Below are positions 1 through 9,109 of a stretch of 64,000 nucleotides of DNA, piece by piece. Under the pieces are notes generated by a model. That model saw only the letters and a list, made by a program, of their open reading frames with translations, ran no database searches and was not told where the DNA came from. Position 1 is the stretch's first letter. Each line of letters opens with the position of its first letter. The position numbers and the translations under genes were made by a program. The DNA lies in the NCBI RefSeq assembly GCF_023823685.1, contig NZ_JAMXBF010000006.1, positions 186,001-250,000 on the forward strand, written 5' to 3'. The DNA is from Pseudomonas subflava. GTDB lineage: Bacteria > Pseudomonadota > Gammaproteobacteria > Pseudomonadales > Pseudomonadaceae.

Positions 1-588
1 GCCGCAGGGCGATTCCGTGAAGACCTCTATTACCGGCTGTCGGTATTCCCGCTGGCCTGGCGCGCGCTGCGCGAGCGGCCCGCCGACATCCTGCCGTTGG
101 CCGAGCGGCTGCTGACCAAGCACGTCAAAAAAATGAACCACGCCGCCGTGCGATTTTCGCCCCAGGCCCGTTCGGCGCTGCTGGCCCATGCCTGGCCGGG
201 CAACGTGCGGGAACTGGACAACGCCATTCAGCGCGCGCTGATCCTGCAGCAGGGCGGTCTGATCGAGCCGCACGACCTGTGTCTGACCACGCCCATCGGC
301 ATGGCGCCGATGCCGGCCGCGCCGAGCCTGAGCCTGGTGCCGGGCGCGCCGCCCGGCGCAGGCGCTCAGGCTGGCGAGGAGCCGCTGGCCTCTGAGAGTG
401 CGGGCGCTCTGGGCGAGGACCTGCGCCGCCGCGAATTCCAGCTGATAATCGACACCCTGCGCGCCGAGCGCGGGCGCCGCAAGGAGGCCGCCGAGCGCCT
501 CGGCATCAGCCCCCGCACCCTGCGCTACAAGCTGGCCCAGATGCGCGACGCCGGCATGGACGTCGAGGCTTATCTCTACGCCAGCTGA
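1..588 (+). CDS. fleR: FleR, sigma-54-dependent response regulator (3' end only)
   Basis: This is the C-terminal 195 residues of a sigma-54 enhancer-binding protein, cut by the window edge. The first visible residues, GRFREDLYYRLSVFPL, are the conserved AAA+ motif found after Walker B in this family. A Fis-type helix-turn-helix closes the protein (RKEAAERLGISPRTLRYKL). In Pseudomonas the FleS/FleR two-component pair lies directly upstream of fliE and activates the class III flagellar genes with RpoN. That position, with fliE next and a sigma-54 promoter between them, supports FleR over other NtrC-type regulators. The receiver domain and the rest of the ATPase domain lie outside the window. 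Confidence 0.9.
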   Translation, partial: AAGRFREDLYYRLSVFPLAWRALRERPADILPLAERLLTKHVKKMNHAAVRFSPQARSALLAHAWPGNVRELDNAIQRALILQQGGLIEPHDLCLTTPIGMAPMPAAPSLSLVPGAPPGAGAQAGEEPLASESAGALGEDLRRREFQLIIDTLRAERGRRKEAAERLGISPRTLRYKLAQMRDAGMDVEAYLYAS

Positions 589-651
589 GGCTGGCATACG
601 GTTGGCCGTACTGTTGTAAAACGGCGGCTCGTCCGTCTCGAACCCTCTCTT

Positions 652-680
652 GGCCCGCCTTGCGCGGGCCTTTTCTTTTT
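652..680 (+). terminator. Rho-independent terminator after fleR
   Basis: A perfect 7-bp GC stem (GGCCCGC at 652-658 with GCGGGCC at 664-670) with a 5-nt loop is followed by TTTTCTTTTT. It ends the fleSR transcript just before the fliE promoter. Confidence 0.85.
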
Positions 681-681
681 C

Positions 682-698
682 TGGCACCCTGTTTGCAA
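682..698 (+). promoter_or_regulatory. Sigma-54 promoter of fliE
   Basis: TGGCACCCTGTTTGCA matches the RpoN consensus TGGCAC-N5-TTGCA, with the invariant GG (683-684) and GC (695-696) at the correct 12-base offset. It lies about 60 bases before the fliE start. FleR is the expected activator from knowledge of Pseudomonas flagellar regulation. Confidence 0.85.
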
Positions 699-757
699 AT
701 ACCCCGGCAACCATCGCGAAGTGTCAAAAATCCGCGATCGCTGGAGGAAGAAGGGTC

Positions 758-1087
758 ATGAGCCAGGGTGTCGAATTCAATCGCCTGATGTTGGAAATGC
801 GCTCCATGCAGATGGAGGCCATGGCCAAGCAGAAACCGGCTGTCGAAGCGCCGGTGCCAGGGGCGCCGAATTTCGCCGATATGCTCGGCCAGGCGGTGAA
901 CAAGGTGAGCGAGACCCAACAGATCTCCGGCCAACTGGCCACTGCCTTCGAGATGGGGCAGAAAGGCGTCGACATCACCGACGTGATGATCGCCTCGCAG
1001 AAAGCCAGCGTTTCCTTCCAGGCCTTGACCCAGGTGCGCAACAAGCTGGTCCAGGCCTATCAAGACATCATGCAGATGCCGGTTTAA
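758..1087 (+). CDS. fliE: FliE, flagellar hook-basal body (MS ring-rod junction) protein
   Basis: A 109-residue protein with the FliE C-terminal signature ([20 protein letters not shown], then [13 protein letters not shown]). FliE joins the MS ring to the proximal rod and is one of the first exported substrates. The start at 758 is chosen because a strong GGAGGAAG Shine-Dalgarno lies at 743-750 and the length matches the family. A longer in-frame start at 650 would run through the terminator and promoter and is rejected. It is the first gene of the fliEFGHIJ operon, 17 bases before fliF. Confidence 0.95.
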   Translation: MSQGVEFNRLMLEMRSMQMEAMAKQKPAVEAPVPGAPNFADMLGQAVNKVSETQQISGQLATAFEMGQKGVDITDVMIASQKASVSFQALTQVRNKLVQAYQDIMQMPV

Positions 1088-1104
1088 CAGGGCGGAATTG
1101 AGAC

Positions 1105-2892
1105 ATGGCTGAAGCAGTCGCAGCAAACGTACCCGCCACAACCGGCGCCGACGAGCCGAAGAAGCCGCTGTTCGGGCTGGCCTTCCTCAATAACCTTTCG
1201 CAGATGTCAATGCTGCGTCAGCTCGGCCTGCTGGTTGGCCTGGCCGCCAGCGTGGCCATCGGCTTCGCCGTCGTGCTCTGGTCGCAGCAGCCGGACTACA
1301 AGCCGCTGCTGGGCAACCTGGCGGGCATGGACAGCACCCAGGTGATGGACGTGCTGAATGCCGCCGACATCGCCTACACCGTGGAGCCGAACTCCGGCGC
1401 CCTGCTGGTCAAGTCCGAAGACCTGGGGCGCGCGCGCATGCGCCTGGCTGCCGCCGGCGTGGCACCGGCCGACGGCAACGTCGGCTTCGAGATCCTCGAC
1501 CAGGAGCAGAGCCTGGGAACCAGCCAGTTCATGGAAGCCACCCGCTACCGCCGCGGCCTGGAAGGCGAGCTGGCGCGCACCATCTCCAGCCTGAATAACG
1601 TCAAGGGCGCCCGCGTGCACCTGGCGATCCCGAAAAGCTCCGTGTTCGTCCGCGACGAGCGCAAGCCCAGCGCCTCGGTACTGGTCGAACTGTATCCGGG
1701 CCGTGCCCTGGAGCCGAGCCAGGTGATGGCCATCGTCAACCTGGTGGCCACCTCGGTGCCGGAGCTGACCAAGTCGCAGGTCACCGTGGTCGACCAGAAG
1801 GGCAATCTGCTGTCCGACCAGCAGGAGCTGTCCGAGCTGAGCGTTGCCGGCAAGCAGTTCGACTACACCCGTCGCATGGAAACCCTGTTCACCCAGCGCG
1901 TGCACAACATCCTGCAGCCGGTGCTGGGCAATGGCCGCTACAAGGCCGAGGTTTCCGCGGACGTCGATTTCAGCGCGGTGGAATCCACCTCCGAGATGTT
2001 CAACCCGGACCAGCCGGCCCTGCGCAGCGAGCAGCAGGTCAACGAGCAGCGTTCCAGCAGCCTGCCGCCGCAGGGCGTGCCGGGCGCGCTGAGCAACCAG
2101 CCGCCGGGCGCCGCCGCCGCGCCCGAGCAGGCTGCTGCGGCACCAGCTCCGGCCGGCCCGGTGTCTCCGGGCCAGCCACTGGTGGACGCCAACGGCCAGC
2201 AGATCATGGACCCGGCCACCGGCCAGCCGATGCTGGCGCCGTATCCGGCGGACAAGCGCGAGCAGTCCACCCGCAACTTCGAGCTGGACCGTTCGATCAG
2301 CTACACCAAGCAGCAGCAGGGCCGGCTCAAGCGCCTATCCGTGGCGGTTGTGCTGGACGATCAGGTCAATATCAACGCCGAGACCGGCGAAGTCACCCGC
2401 AGCCCCTGGAGCGCCGAAGATCTGGCGCGCTTCACCCGACTGGTGCAGGACTCAGTGGGCTTCGACGCCAGCCGTGGTGACAGCGTCAGCGTGATCAACG
2501 CGCCGTTCTCCACCGAGGCCGCGGAAGAAAGCATCGAAATTCCGTTTTATTCGCAACCCTGGTTCTGGGACATCGTCAAACAGGTACTGGGCGTGCTGTT
2601 CATCCTGGTGCTGGTCTTCGGTGTACTGCGTCCGGTGCTGAACAACATCACCAGCCCGTCCCGCGCGGGTGGCGGCGAGGGTGCCGACGGTGACGTGGAG
2701 CTGGGCGACATGGGTGGCCTGGAGGGCGAGCTGTCCTCCGATCGGGTCAGCCTCGGCGGACCGCAGAGCATCCTGCTGCCCAGCCCGTCCGAGGGGTATG
2801 ATGCGCAACTGAACGCCATCAAGAGCCTGGTGGCGGAAGATCCGGGCCGCGTGGCCCAGGTAGTCAAAGAGTGGATCAACGCCGATGAATGA
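1105..2892 (+). CDS. fliF: FliF, flagellar MS-ring protein
   Basis: At 595 residues it has normal FliF length. It forms the MS ring in the inner membrane, the base on which the rotor and export gate assemble. A first transmembrane helix lies near residues 40-59 and a second near 490-512, flanking the large periplasmic ring-building motifs. A proline/alanine-rich, low-complexity insert at roughly residues 320-385 is the usual poorly conserved part. The cytoplasmic C-terminus (to KEWINADE) is the FliG-binding tail. It overlaps fliG by 8 bases, which implies translational coupling of the two interacting proteins. Confidence 0.97.
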   Translation: MAEAVAANVPATTGADEPKKPLFGLAFLNNLSQMSMLRQLGLLVGLAASVAIGFAVVLWSQQPDYKPLLGNLAGMDSTQVMDVLNAADIAYTVEPNSGALLVKSEDLGRARMRLAAAGVAPADGNVGFEILDQEQSLGTSQFMEATRYRRGLEGELARTISSLNNVKGARVHLAIPKSSVFVRDERKPSASVLVELYPGRALEPSQVMAIVNLVATSVPELTKSQVTVVDQKGNLLSDQQELSELSVAGKQFDYTRRMETLFTQRVHNILQPVLGNGRYKAEVSADVDFSAVESTSEMFNPDQPALRSEQQVNEQRSSSLPPQGVPGALSNQPPGAAAAPEQAAAAPAPAGPVSPGQPLVDANGQQIMDPATGQPMLAPYPADKREQSTRNFELDRSISYTKQQQGRLKRLSVAVVLDDQVNINAETGEVTRSPWSAEDLARFTRLVQDSVGFDASRGDSVSVINAPFSTEAAEESIEIPFYSQPWFWDIVKQVLGVLFILVLVFGVLRPVLNNITSPSRAGGGEGADGDVELGDMGGLEGELSSDRVSLGGPQSILLPSPSEGYDAQLNAIKSLVAEDPGRVAQVVKEWINADE

Positions 2893-3901
2893 CAATCGTC
2901 CCGCCACCAAGCTGACCAAGGTCGACAAGGCCGCCATCCTCCTGCTGTCCCTCGGCGAGACCGATGCGGCTCAGGTGCTGCGCCACCTCGGCCCCAAGGA
3001 AGTACAGAAGGTCGGCGTCGCCATGGCCGGCATGCGCAACGTGCAGCGTGCGCAGATCGAACAGGTGATGGGCGAGTTCGTCGAAATCGTCGGTGACCAG
3101 ACCAGCCTGGGCGTCGGTTCCGATGCCTACATCCGCAAGATGCTCACCGCAGCGCTGGGCGAGGACAAGGCCGGCAACCTGATCGACCGCATCCTGCTCG
3201 GCGGCAGCACCAGCGGGCTGGACAGCCTCAAGTGGATGGAGCCGCGGGCCGTGGCCGACGTGATCCGCTACGAGCACCCGCAGATCCAGGCCATCGTGGT
3301 CGCCTATCTCGATCCCGACCAGGCCGGCGAGGTGCTCAGCCACTTCGACCACAAGGTGCGCCTGGACATCATCCTGCGCGTGTCGTCGCTGAACACGGTG
3401 CAGCCGGCCGCGCTCAAGGAGCTCAACCAGATTCTCGAGAAGCAGTTCTCCGGCAGCGCCAACACCACCCGCGCCTCGCTGGGCGGGGTGAAGCGCGCCG
3501 CGGACATCATGAACTTCCTCGACAGCTCGGTGGAGGGCCAGCTGATGGACTCCATCCGCGAAGTCGACGAGGACCTGTCCAGCCAGATCGAGGACCTGAT
3601 GTTCGTCTTCGACAACCTGGCCGACGTCGACGACCGCGGCATCCAGGCGCTGCTGCGCGAGGTGTCCTCCGACGTGCTGGTACTGGCGCTCAAGGGCGCC
3701 GACGACGGCATCAAGGAAAAGGTCTTCAAGAACATGTCCAAGCGCGCCGCCGAGCTGCTGCGCGACGACCTCGAAGCCAAGGGCCCGGTGCGCGTCAGCG
3801 AAGTGGAGGGCGCGCAGAAGGAAATCCTCACCATCGCCCGGCGCATGGCCGAGTCCGGCGAGATCGTCCTCGGCGGTGCCGGTGGCGAGGCGATGATCTA
3901 A
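2885..3901 (+). CDS. fliG: FliG, flagellar motor switch protein
   Basis: A 338-residue FliG with the N-terminal FliF-binding, middle FliM-binding and C-terminal torque-generating domains. It converts ion flow through the stators into rotor torque and sits between FliF and FliM in the C ring. Family landmarks include KAAILLLSLGE near the N-terminus, EHPQIQAIVVAYLDP in the middle domain, and the charged C-terminal region with DDRGIQALLREV. The ATG at 2885 lies inside the end of fliF. Confidence 0.97.
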   Translation: MNDNRPATKLTKVDKAAILLLSLGETDAAQVLRHLGPKEVQKVGVAMAGMRNVQRAQIEQVMGEFVEIVGDQTSLGVGSDAYIRKMLTAALGEDKAGNLIDRILLGGSTSGLDSLKWMEPRAVADVIRYEHPQIQAIVVAYLDPDQAGEVLSHFDHKVRLDIILRVSSLNTVQPAALKELNQILEKQFSGSANTTRASLGGVKRAADIMNFLDSSVEGQLMDSIREVDEDLSSQIEDLMFVFDNLADVDDRGIQALLREVSSDVLVLALKGADDGIKEKVFKNMSKRAAELLRDDLEAKGPVRVSEVEGAQKEILTIARRMAESGEIVLGGAGGEAMI

Positions 3902-3904
3902 GCC

Positions 3905-4690
3905 ATGGCCACCAAGGACGCACAGAGCGAGCTGATTCGCGCCAAGGACGTGGCGGGCTTCGATCGCTGGTCGCTGCCCAGTTTTGACCCGGAGGTCGAG
4001 GCCGCTCCGGTACCGGCGCCCGAACCCGAACCGCATCCGGCGGCTGCCGAACCCGAGCCGCAGGTGGAGGAGGTGGCGGTCGAGGACGTCAAACCGCTCA
4101 CCCTCGACGAGGTCGAGGCCATTCGTCAGGACGCCTACAACGAAGGCTTCGCCACCGGCGAGAAGGATGGTTTCCGCGCCGGCCAGCTGAAGGCCAAGCA
4201 GGAGGCCGATGCGGCGCTGGCCGGCAAGGTGGCCCAGTTGGAAAAGATCATGGGCCATCTCATGGAGCCCATCGCGAACCAGGACCAGGAGCTGGAAAAA
4301 GCCCTGGTCGGCCTGGTGAGCCAGGTAACTCGCCAGGTCATCCAGCGCGAGCTGACCACCGACTCCAGCCAGATCCGCCATGTGCTGCGCGAGGCCCTCA
4401 AGCTGCTGCCCATGGGCGCCAGCAATGTGCGCATTCACATCCATCCGCAGGACTTCGAGTTGGTCAAGGCGCTGCGCGAGCGTCACGAGGAGAGCTGGCG
4501 GATTCTCGAGGACGATTCGATGCAGCCGGGCGGCTGCCGGGTTGAGAGCGAGAACAGCCGCATCGATGCCAGCATCGAGACGCGCATCGGTCTGGCGCTC
4601 AAGCAGCTGTTCGATCAGCAGCGTGCGCAGGTCGGTAACCCTCCTGAGTCGGACATCCGCGTCGATCTGGATTCTTCCGATGCGTCTTGA
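3905..4690 (+). CDS. fliH: FliH, flagellar export ATPase regulator
   Basis: A 261-residue FliH. The N-terminal half is rich in Pro, Glu and Ala. It is followed by [20 protein letters not shown], which carries the GxxxG-type helical repeats typical of FliH, and a conserved C-terminal FliI-binding domain. FliH holds FliI inactive and docks it at the export gate and C ring. It begins three bases after fliG and overlaps the start of fliI by 11 bases. Confidence 0.93.
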   Translation: MATKDAQSELIRAKDVAGFDRWSLPSFDPEVEAAPVPAPEPEPHPAAAEPEPQVEEVAVEDVKPLTLDEVEAIRQDAYNEGFATGEKDGFRAGQLKAKQEADAALAGKVAQLEKIMGHLMEPIANQDQELEKALVGLVSQVTRQVIQRELTTDSSQIRHVLREALKLLPMGASNVRIHIHPQDFELVKALRERHEESWRILEDDSMQPGGCRVESENSRIDASIETRIGLALKQLFDQQRAQVGNPPESDIRVDLDSSDAS

Positions 4691-6035
4691 GCGCGTCAGC
4701 TTCGCCAGGCGCCTGGCGGGCTACGCCGACGCCGTCTCGCTGCCTGGCCAGCCGGTGGTGGAGGGACGACTGCTGCGCATGGTTGGCCTGACCCTGGAGG
4801 CAGAAGGATTGCGCGCCGCCCTGGGCAGCCGCTGCCTGGTGATCAACGACGACAGCTATCACCCGGTGCAGGTGGAGGCCGAGGTGATGGGCTTTTCCAC
4901 CGGCAAGATTTACCTGATGCCGGTCGGCAGCCTGTCCGGCATCGCCCCGGGCGCCCGCGTGGTGCCGCTGCCGGATACCGGCCGTCTGCCCATGGGCACG
5001 TCCATGCTGGGCCGGGTGCTGGATGGCGCCGGCCGCGCCCTGGACGGCAAAGGCGGGATGAAGGCCGAGGACTGGGTACCGATGGACGGCCCGACCATCA
5101 ACCCGCTCAACCGCGACCCGATCCATGTGCCGCTGGACGTGGGCATCCGCGCCATCAACGGCCTGCTCACCGTCGGCCGCGGCCAGCGTCTGGGCCTGTT
5201 CGCCGGTACCGGCGTCGGCAAATCGGTGCTCCTGGGCATGATGACCCGCTTCACTGAGGCCGAGATCATCGTGGTCGGCCTGATCGGCGAGCGCGGCCGC
5301 GAGGTGAAGGAATTCATCGACGAGATTCTCGGCGAAGAGGGTCTCAAGCGTTCCGTGGTAGTCGCCTCGCCGGCGGACGACGCACCGCTGATGCGCCTGC
5401 GCGCGGCGCAGTACTGCACCCGCATCGCCGAGTATTTTCGCGACAAGGGCAAGAACGTTCTGCTGCTGATGGACTCGCTGACCCGCTACGCCCAGGCCCA
5501 GCGCGAAATCGCCCTGGCCATCGGCGAGCCGCCGGCCACCAAGGGCTATCCGCCGTCGGTGTTTGCCCGGCTGCCGAAGCTGGTGGAGCGTGCCGGCAAC
5601 GCGGAGGAGGGCGGCGGTTCGATCACGGCGTTCTACACGGTGCTGTCCGAGGGCGACGACCAGCAGGACCCGATCGCCGACGCCGCCCGCGGTGTGCTCG
5701 ACGGCCACTTCGTGCTGTCGCGCCGGCTCGCCGAAGAGGGCCATTACCCGGCCATCGACATCGAAGCGTCGATTAGCCGCGTAATGCCGCAAGTGGTTAG
5801 CCCCGAGCATCTGAAGCAGGCGCAGCGGTTCAAGCAGCTGTGGTCGCGCTACCAGCAGAGCCGCGACCTGATCAGCGTCGGTGCCTATGTGGCCGGCGGC
5901 GATGCCGATACCGACATGGCCATCGCCCGCCAGCCGGCCATGGCCCGCTACCTGCGCCAGGCCCTGCGTGAAAGCGTTTCGATGACCCAGAGCGTCGAAC
6001 AGCTGGCGCAGGTCTTCGCGCCTCCCCAGGGTTGA
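4680..6035 (+). CDS. fliI: FliI, flagellum-specific export ATPase
   Basis: A 451-residue F1-ATPase-beta-like enzyme that energises unfolding and delivery of flagellar export substrates. The Walker A motif GTGVGKS lies at about residues 176-182, followed by [17 protein letters not shown] and the Walker B region [17 protein letters not shown]. The ATG at 4680, overlapping fliH, gives [12 protein letters not shown] and the usual family length. An upstream in-frame ATG at 4380 would add about 100 residues that are only the shifted fliH frame. Confidence 0.96.
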   Translation: MRLERVSFARRLAGYADAVSLPGQPVVEGRLLRMVGLTLEAEGLRAALGSRCLVINDDSYHPVQVEAEVMGFSTGKIYLMPVGSLSGIAPGARVVPLPDTGRLPMGTSMLGRVLDGAGRALDGKGGMKAEDWVPMDGPTINPLNRDPIHVPLDVGIRAINGLLTVGRGQRLGLFAGTGVGKSVLLGMMTRFTEAEIIVVGLIGERGREVKEFIDEILGEEGLKRSVVVASPADDAPLMRLRAAQYCTRIAEYFRDKGKNVLLLMDSLTRYAQAQREIALAIGEPPATKGYPPSVFARLPKLVERAGNAEEGGGSITAFYTVLSEGDDQQDPIADAARGVLDGHFVLSRRLAEEGHYPAIDIEASISRVMPQVVSPEHLKQAQRFKQLWSRYQQSRDLISVGAYVAGGDADTDMAIARQPAMARYLRQALRESVSMTQSVEQLAQVFAPPQG

Positions 6036-6038
6036 TAG

Positions 6039-6488
6039 ATGGCCAACAGCCGCGCCGCGCGTCTCGCCCCGGTGGTGGAAATGGCCGAGCGCGCCGAGCG
6101 CGAGGCGGCCCGCCAGATGGCGCACATGCAGGGCCTGCTCGCCCGCGCCGAGGCGCAGCTCGGCGAACTGGAGCGCTACCGCGCCGACTACCAGCAGCAG
6201 TGGATCAACGAGGGTAGCCGCGGTGTCTCCGGGCAGTGGCTGATGAACTACCAGCGCTTTCTCAGCCAGCTGGAGACCGCCATTGGCCAGCAGCTGCAGA
6301 GCATCGCCTGGCACCGGCAGAATGCCGACAGGGCGCGCGAGACCTGGCAGCAGCGCTACGCCCGCGTGGAGGGCCTGCGCAAGCTGGTGCAGCGTTATCT
6401 GGACGAGGCCCGCGCCATCGAGGACAAGCGCGAGCAAAAGCTGCTCGACGAGCTGTCGCAGCGGCTGCCCCAGCGAGATCAGGGATGA
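6039..6488 (+). CDS. fliJ: FliJ, flagellar export chaperone/ATPase stalk protein
   Basis: A 149-residue, almost entirely alpha-helical coiled-coil protein, as expected for FliJ. FliJ fits inside the FliI hexamer like the gamma subunit of F1-ATPase and links it to FlhA. It starts 3 bases after fliI. It is the last gene of the fliEFGHIJ block before the regulatory module at 6556. Confidence 0.9.
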   Translation: MANSRAARLAPVVEMAERAEREAARQMAHMQGLLARAEAQLGELERYRADYQQQWINEGSRGVSGQWLMNYQRFLSQLETAIGQQLQSIAWHRQNADRARETWQQRYARVEGLRKLVQRYLDEARAIEDKREQKLLDELSQRLPQRDQG

Positions 6489-6555
6489 TTCGCGGTTGCC
6501 GCTGTCATCTGTGGGTGCTAAATCTTCTTTGCACGAAACCAACAAGGAGTTCCAC

Positions 6556-6861
6556 ATGGCTATCACCGCGATGCCCTCGGGCGACGGACAGGAGCTGACC
6601 ATCCACATCCAGGGCCGCTTCGATTTCTCCGCGCACCAGGAATTCCGCGATGCCTATGAGCGCGTGAGCACCACCCCCAAGCGCTACGTGGTGGACCTCA
6701 AGGGCGCCACCTACCTCGACAGTTCCGCCCTCGGCATGTTGCTGCTGCTGCGCGACCACGCCGGCGGCGACCACGCGCGCATCAGCCTGGTCAACTGCAA
6801 CCCGGACGTGCGCAAGATCCTCTCCATCTCCAACTTCGAACAGCTGTTCCAGATCGGTTGA
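6556..6861 (+). CDS. hsbA: STAS-domain anti-sigma factor antagonist, HsbA-like
   Basis: A 101-residue single-domain STAS protein of the SpoIIAA/RsbV type. The phosphorylation-site motif YLDSSALGMLLLL is present, with Ser56/Ser57 as candidate phospho-acceptors. The ATG at 6556 has an AAGGAG Shine-Dalgarno at 6544-6549; a longer start at 6283 would overlap fliJ. In P. aeruginosa HsbA binds the anti-sigma factor FlgM or the diguanylate cyclase HsbD depending on phosphorylation, which links flagellar gene expression to biofilm choice. The partner genes HsbR-like (6866) and HptB-like (8633) follow immediately. Orthology is inferred from the three-gene set, since the genomic position differs from P. 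aeruginosa. Confidence 0.85.
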   Translation: MAITAMPSGDGQELTIHIQGRFDFSAHQEFRDAYERVSTTPKRYVVDLKGATYLDSSALGMLLLLRDHAGGDHARISLVNCNPDVRKILSISNFEQLFQIG

Positions 6862-6865
6862 CGCC

Positions 6866-8557
6866 ATGTCCGGCCGCCTGTCCATCCTGATCGCCGAGGA
6901 CAGCGCGGCGGATCGCATGCTGCTGTCGACCATCGTCAGTCGCCAGGGGCATCGGGTGCTGACGGCCAGCAATGGCCTCGAGGCGGTGGCGCTGTTCGAG
7001 CAGGAGCGCCCGCAGCTGGTGCTGATGGACGCGCTGATGCCGGTGATGGACGGATTCGAGGCGTCGCGGCGGATCAAGGAGTCCGCCGGCGAGCAGCTGG
7101 TGCCGATCATCTTCCTCACCTCGCTGACCGAGAACGAAGCGCTGGTGCGCTGCCTCGAGGTCGGCGACGACTTTCTCGCCAAGCCCTACAACCAGATCAT
7201 CCTGCAGGCCAAGATCAGCGCCATGGACCGCCTGCGCCGCCTGCAGCAGGTGGTGCTGCAGCAGCGCGACCTGATCGCCAAGCACAACGAGCACCTGCTC
7301 ACCGAGCAGCGGGTGGCCAAGGCGGTGTTCGACAAGGTGGCGCATTCAGGCTGCCTCAGCGCCGCCAACATCCGCTACCTGCAGTCGCCTTTCGCCCTGT
7401 TCAACGGCGACCTGCTGCTGGCCGCGTTCAAGCCCTCCGGCGGCATGCACGTGCTGCTCGGCGACTTCACCGGCCACGGCCTGCCGGCGGCGATCGGCGC
7501 CATGCCGCTGGCGGAAGTGTTCTACGGCATGACCGCCAAGGGCTTCTCCATGGCGGAAATCCTGCGCGAGATGAACGCCAAGCTGAAGCGCATCCTGCCG
7601 GTGGGGGTGTTCTGCTGCGCCACCATGCTCAACCTGAGTTTCCAGCGGCGCGTGGTCGAGGTGTGGAACGGCGGCCTGCCTGACGGTCATCTGCTGCGCG
7701 TGGCCAGCGGCGAGCGCGTGCCGCTGGTGTCGCGGCACCTGCCTCTGGGCGTGCTGGAACCGACGGCTTTCAACGAGGCCTACGAGGTCCATCCACTGCT
7801 GCCGGGCGATCGCATCTTCCTGTTGTCCGATGGCGTGCTGGAGACCCACGGCGCCAGCGGCCAGTTGTTCGGCGAGGAGCGCCTGCTGGAGGTGTTCGCC
7901 GCCGGCCATTCGCCGGAGCGGCTGTTCGACGAGATCCAGGCGGCGCTGGCCGCGTTCCGCGGCGAGGCCCAGGACGACATCAGCATGATCGAGCTGAGCA
8001 TGGTCGAGGACGGCCTGCTGGCGCGGCCGGCGCTGGCGTTCTCCGACAGCGGCCAGAGCAGCCCGCTGGATTGGTCGGTCAGTTTCGAGTTCCGCGCCGA
8101 GGCGCTCAAGCGCTTCAACCCGTTGCCGTTCCTGCTGCAGCTGCTGATGGAGGTTCGCGGCCTGCGCGCCCAGGGTGGCGCGCTCTACACCGTGATGGCC
8201 GAACTCTATTCCAATGCCCTGGAGCACGGTGTGCTGGGCCTGGACTCCAGGCTCAAGTCGGACGCCCAGGGCTTCGCCCGCTACTACCGCGAACGCGGCC
8301 AGCGCCTGCAGGCATTGAGTGAGGGCTTCGTGCGCTTCTCGCTGGATGTGGTGCCTGAGGCCGGGGGTGGCGGCTGCCTGCGCATCCGCGTGGAGGACAG
8401 CGGCAAAGGCTTCGACGTGGCGCGGGCGCTGGATCGGCCCCAGGACAAGGAGTGCCTCAGCGGCCGCGGCATGCGCCTGATCCGGCAGCTGACCCATCAC
8501 TGCCAGTGGTCGCCCGACGGTCGCGGCGCCCAGGTGGAGTTTCGCTGGCCGGCCTAG
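6866..8557 (+). CDS. hsbR: Receiver-PP2C phosphatase-kinase fusion, HsbR-like
   Basis: A 563-residue three-domain regulator. An N-terminal CheY-like receiver has its acidic pocket at Glu11/Asp12 and its phospho-acceptor at Asp55 (LVLMDALMPVMDG). A SpoIIE/PP2C serine phosphatase follows at about 165-390 (LGDFTGHGLPAAIGAM, FLLSDGVLETHG). The protein ends in a GHKL histidine-kinase-like ATPase at about 415-560, with N box AELYSNALEHG and G box VEDSGKGFDV. The P. aeruginosa HsbR of this layout dephosphorylates or phosphorylates the STAS protein HsbA under control of HptB. It begins 4 bases after hsbA, so the pair is co-translated. Confidence 0.9.
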   Translation: MSGRLSILIAEDSAADRMLLSTIVSRQGHRVLTASNGLEAVALFEQERPQLVLMDALMPVMDGFEASRRIKESAGEQLVPIIFLTSLTENEALVRCLEVGDDFLAKPYNQIILQAKISAMDRLRRLQQVVLQQRDLIAKHNEHLLTEQRVAKAVFDKVAHSGCLSAANIRYLQSPFALFNGDLLLAAFKPSGGMHVLLGDFTGHGLPAAIGAMPLAEVFYGMTAKGFSMAEILREMNAKLKRILPVGVFCCATMLNLSFQRRVVEVWNGGLPDGHLLRVASGERVPLVSRHLPLGVLEPTAFNEAYEVHPLLPGDRIFLLSDGVLETHGASGQLFGEERLLEVFAAGHSPERLFDEIQAALAAFRGEAQDDISMIELSMVEDGLLARPALAFSDSGQSSPLDWSVSFEFRAEALKRFNPLPFLLQLLMEVRGLRAQGGALYTVMAELYSNALEHGVLGLDSRLKSDAQGFARYYRERGQRLQALSEGFVRFSLDVVPEAGGGGCLRIRVEDSGKGFDVARALDRPQDKECLSGRGMRLIRQLTHHCQWSPDGRGAQVEFRWPA

Positions 8558-8632
8558 TGGCGCGGCCGTGCTCTGGCCAATCGGCGATCGTTCTCAGGCA
8601 TAATCCCCGCTTCCCGATCATGGAGTGAGCCG

Positions 8633-8983
8633 GTGTCCGATATCCACCTCGACCAGAACGTGTTGGCTTCCCTGCTGGATGTCATGGGGGAGGAATACCC
8701 GGTGCTGCTGGACACATTCCTGATCGACTCGGAGGAGCGCCAGCGGCATATCCATGAGGCCATGGCCGCCGCCGACGCCCAGGCCCTGCGCCTGGCCGCC
8801 CACAGCTTCAAGGGCAGCTGCAGCAACATGGGCGCGCCCATGCTCGCCGGCCTGTGCAAGCAGCTGGAGGAAGCCGCCCGGCGCGAGCGGCTGGACGAAG
8901 CGCCGACGCTGGTCGAGCAGATCGGCCGCGAGTTCGCCATCGTCCGTATCCTGCTCAAGTCCGAGCGCCAGCGTTATCGCTGA
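8633..8983 (+). CDS. hptB: Hpt-domain phosphotransfer protein, HptB-like
   Basis: A 116-residue single histidine-phosphotransfer domain. The phospho-accepting His57 is in AAHSFKGSCSN, the canonical HSxKG motif. The start is GTG at 8633, preceded by TGGAGTGA. In P. aeruginosa, HptB receives phosphate from several orphan hybrid kinases (PA1611, PA1976, SagS, RetS) and passes it to HsbR. Next to the HsbR- and HsbA-like genes it completes a phosphorelay and partner-switch circuit. It is separated from hsbR by 75 bases, so it may have some independent expression. Confidence 0.85.
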   Translation: MSDIHLDQNVLASLLDVMGEEYPVLLDTFLIDSEERQRHIHEAMAAADAQALRLAAHSFKGSCSNMGAPMLAGLCKQLEEAARRERLDEAPTLVEQIGREFAIVRILLKSERQRYR

Positions 8984-9055
8984 GAGCCGTTGCGGGCCGC
9001 GGGATCGTTCGCCAACGACGACTGGCCGACGCGCAGTCATTCTCATCAGCAAAGT

Positions 9056-9071
9056 TGGCCCGCCCCTTGCT
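9056..9071 (+). promoter_or_regulatory. Sigma-54 promoter of fliK
   Basis: TGGCCCGCCCCTTGCT has the invariant GG (9057-9058) and GC (9069-9070) exactly 12 bases apart, as in RpoN promoters. It lies about 40 bases before the fliK ATG and separates fliK expression from the hsb/hpt module. Confidence 0.75.
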
Positions 9072-9109
9072 CTAGCTCCGTCAGGATCCACCCCTAACGG
9101 AGAGTAGCC

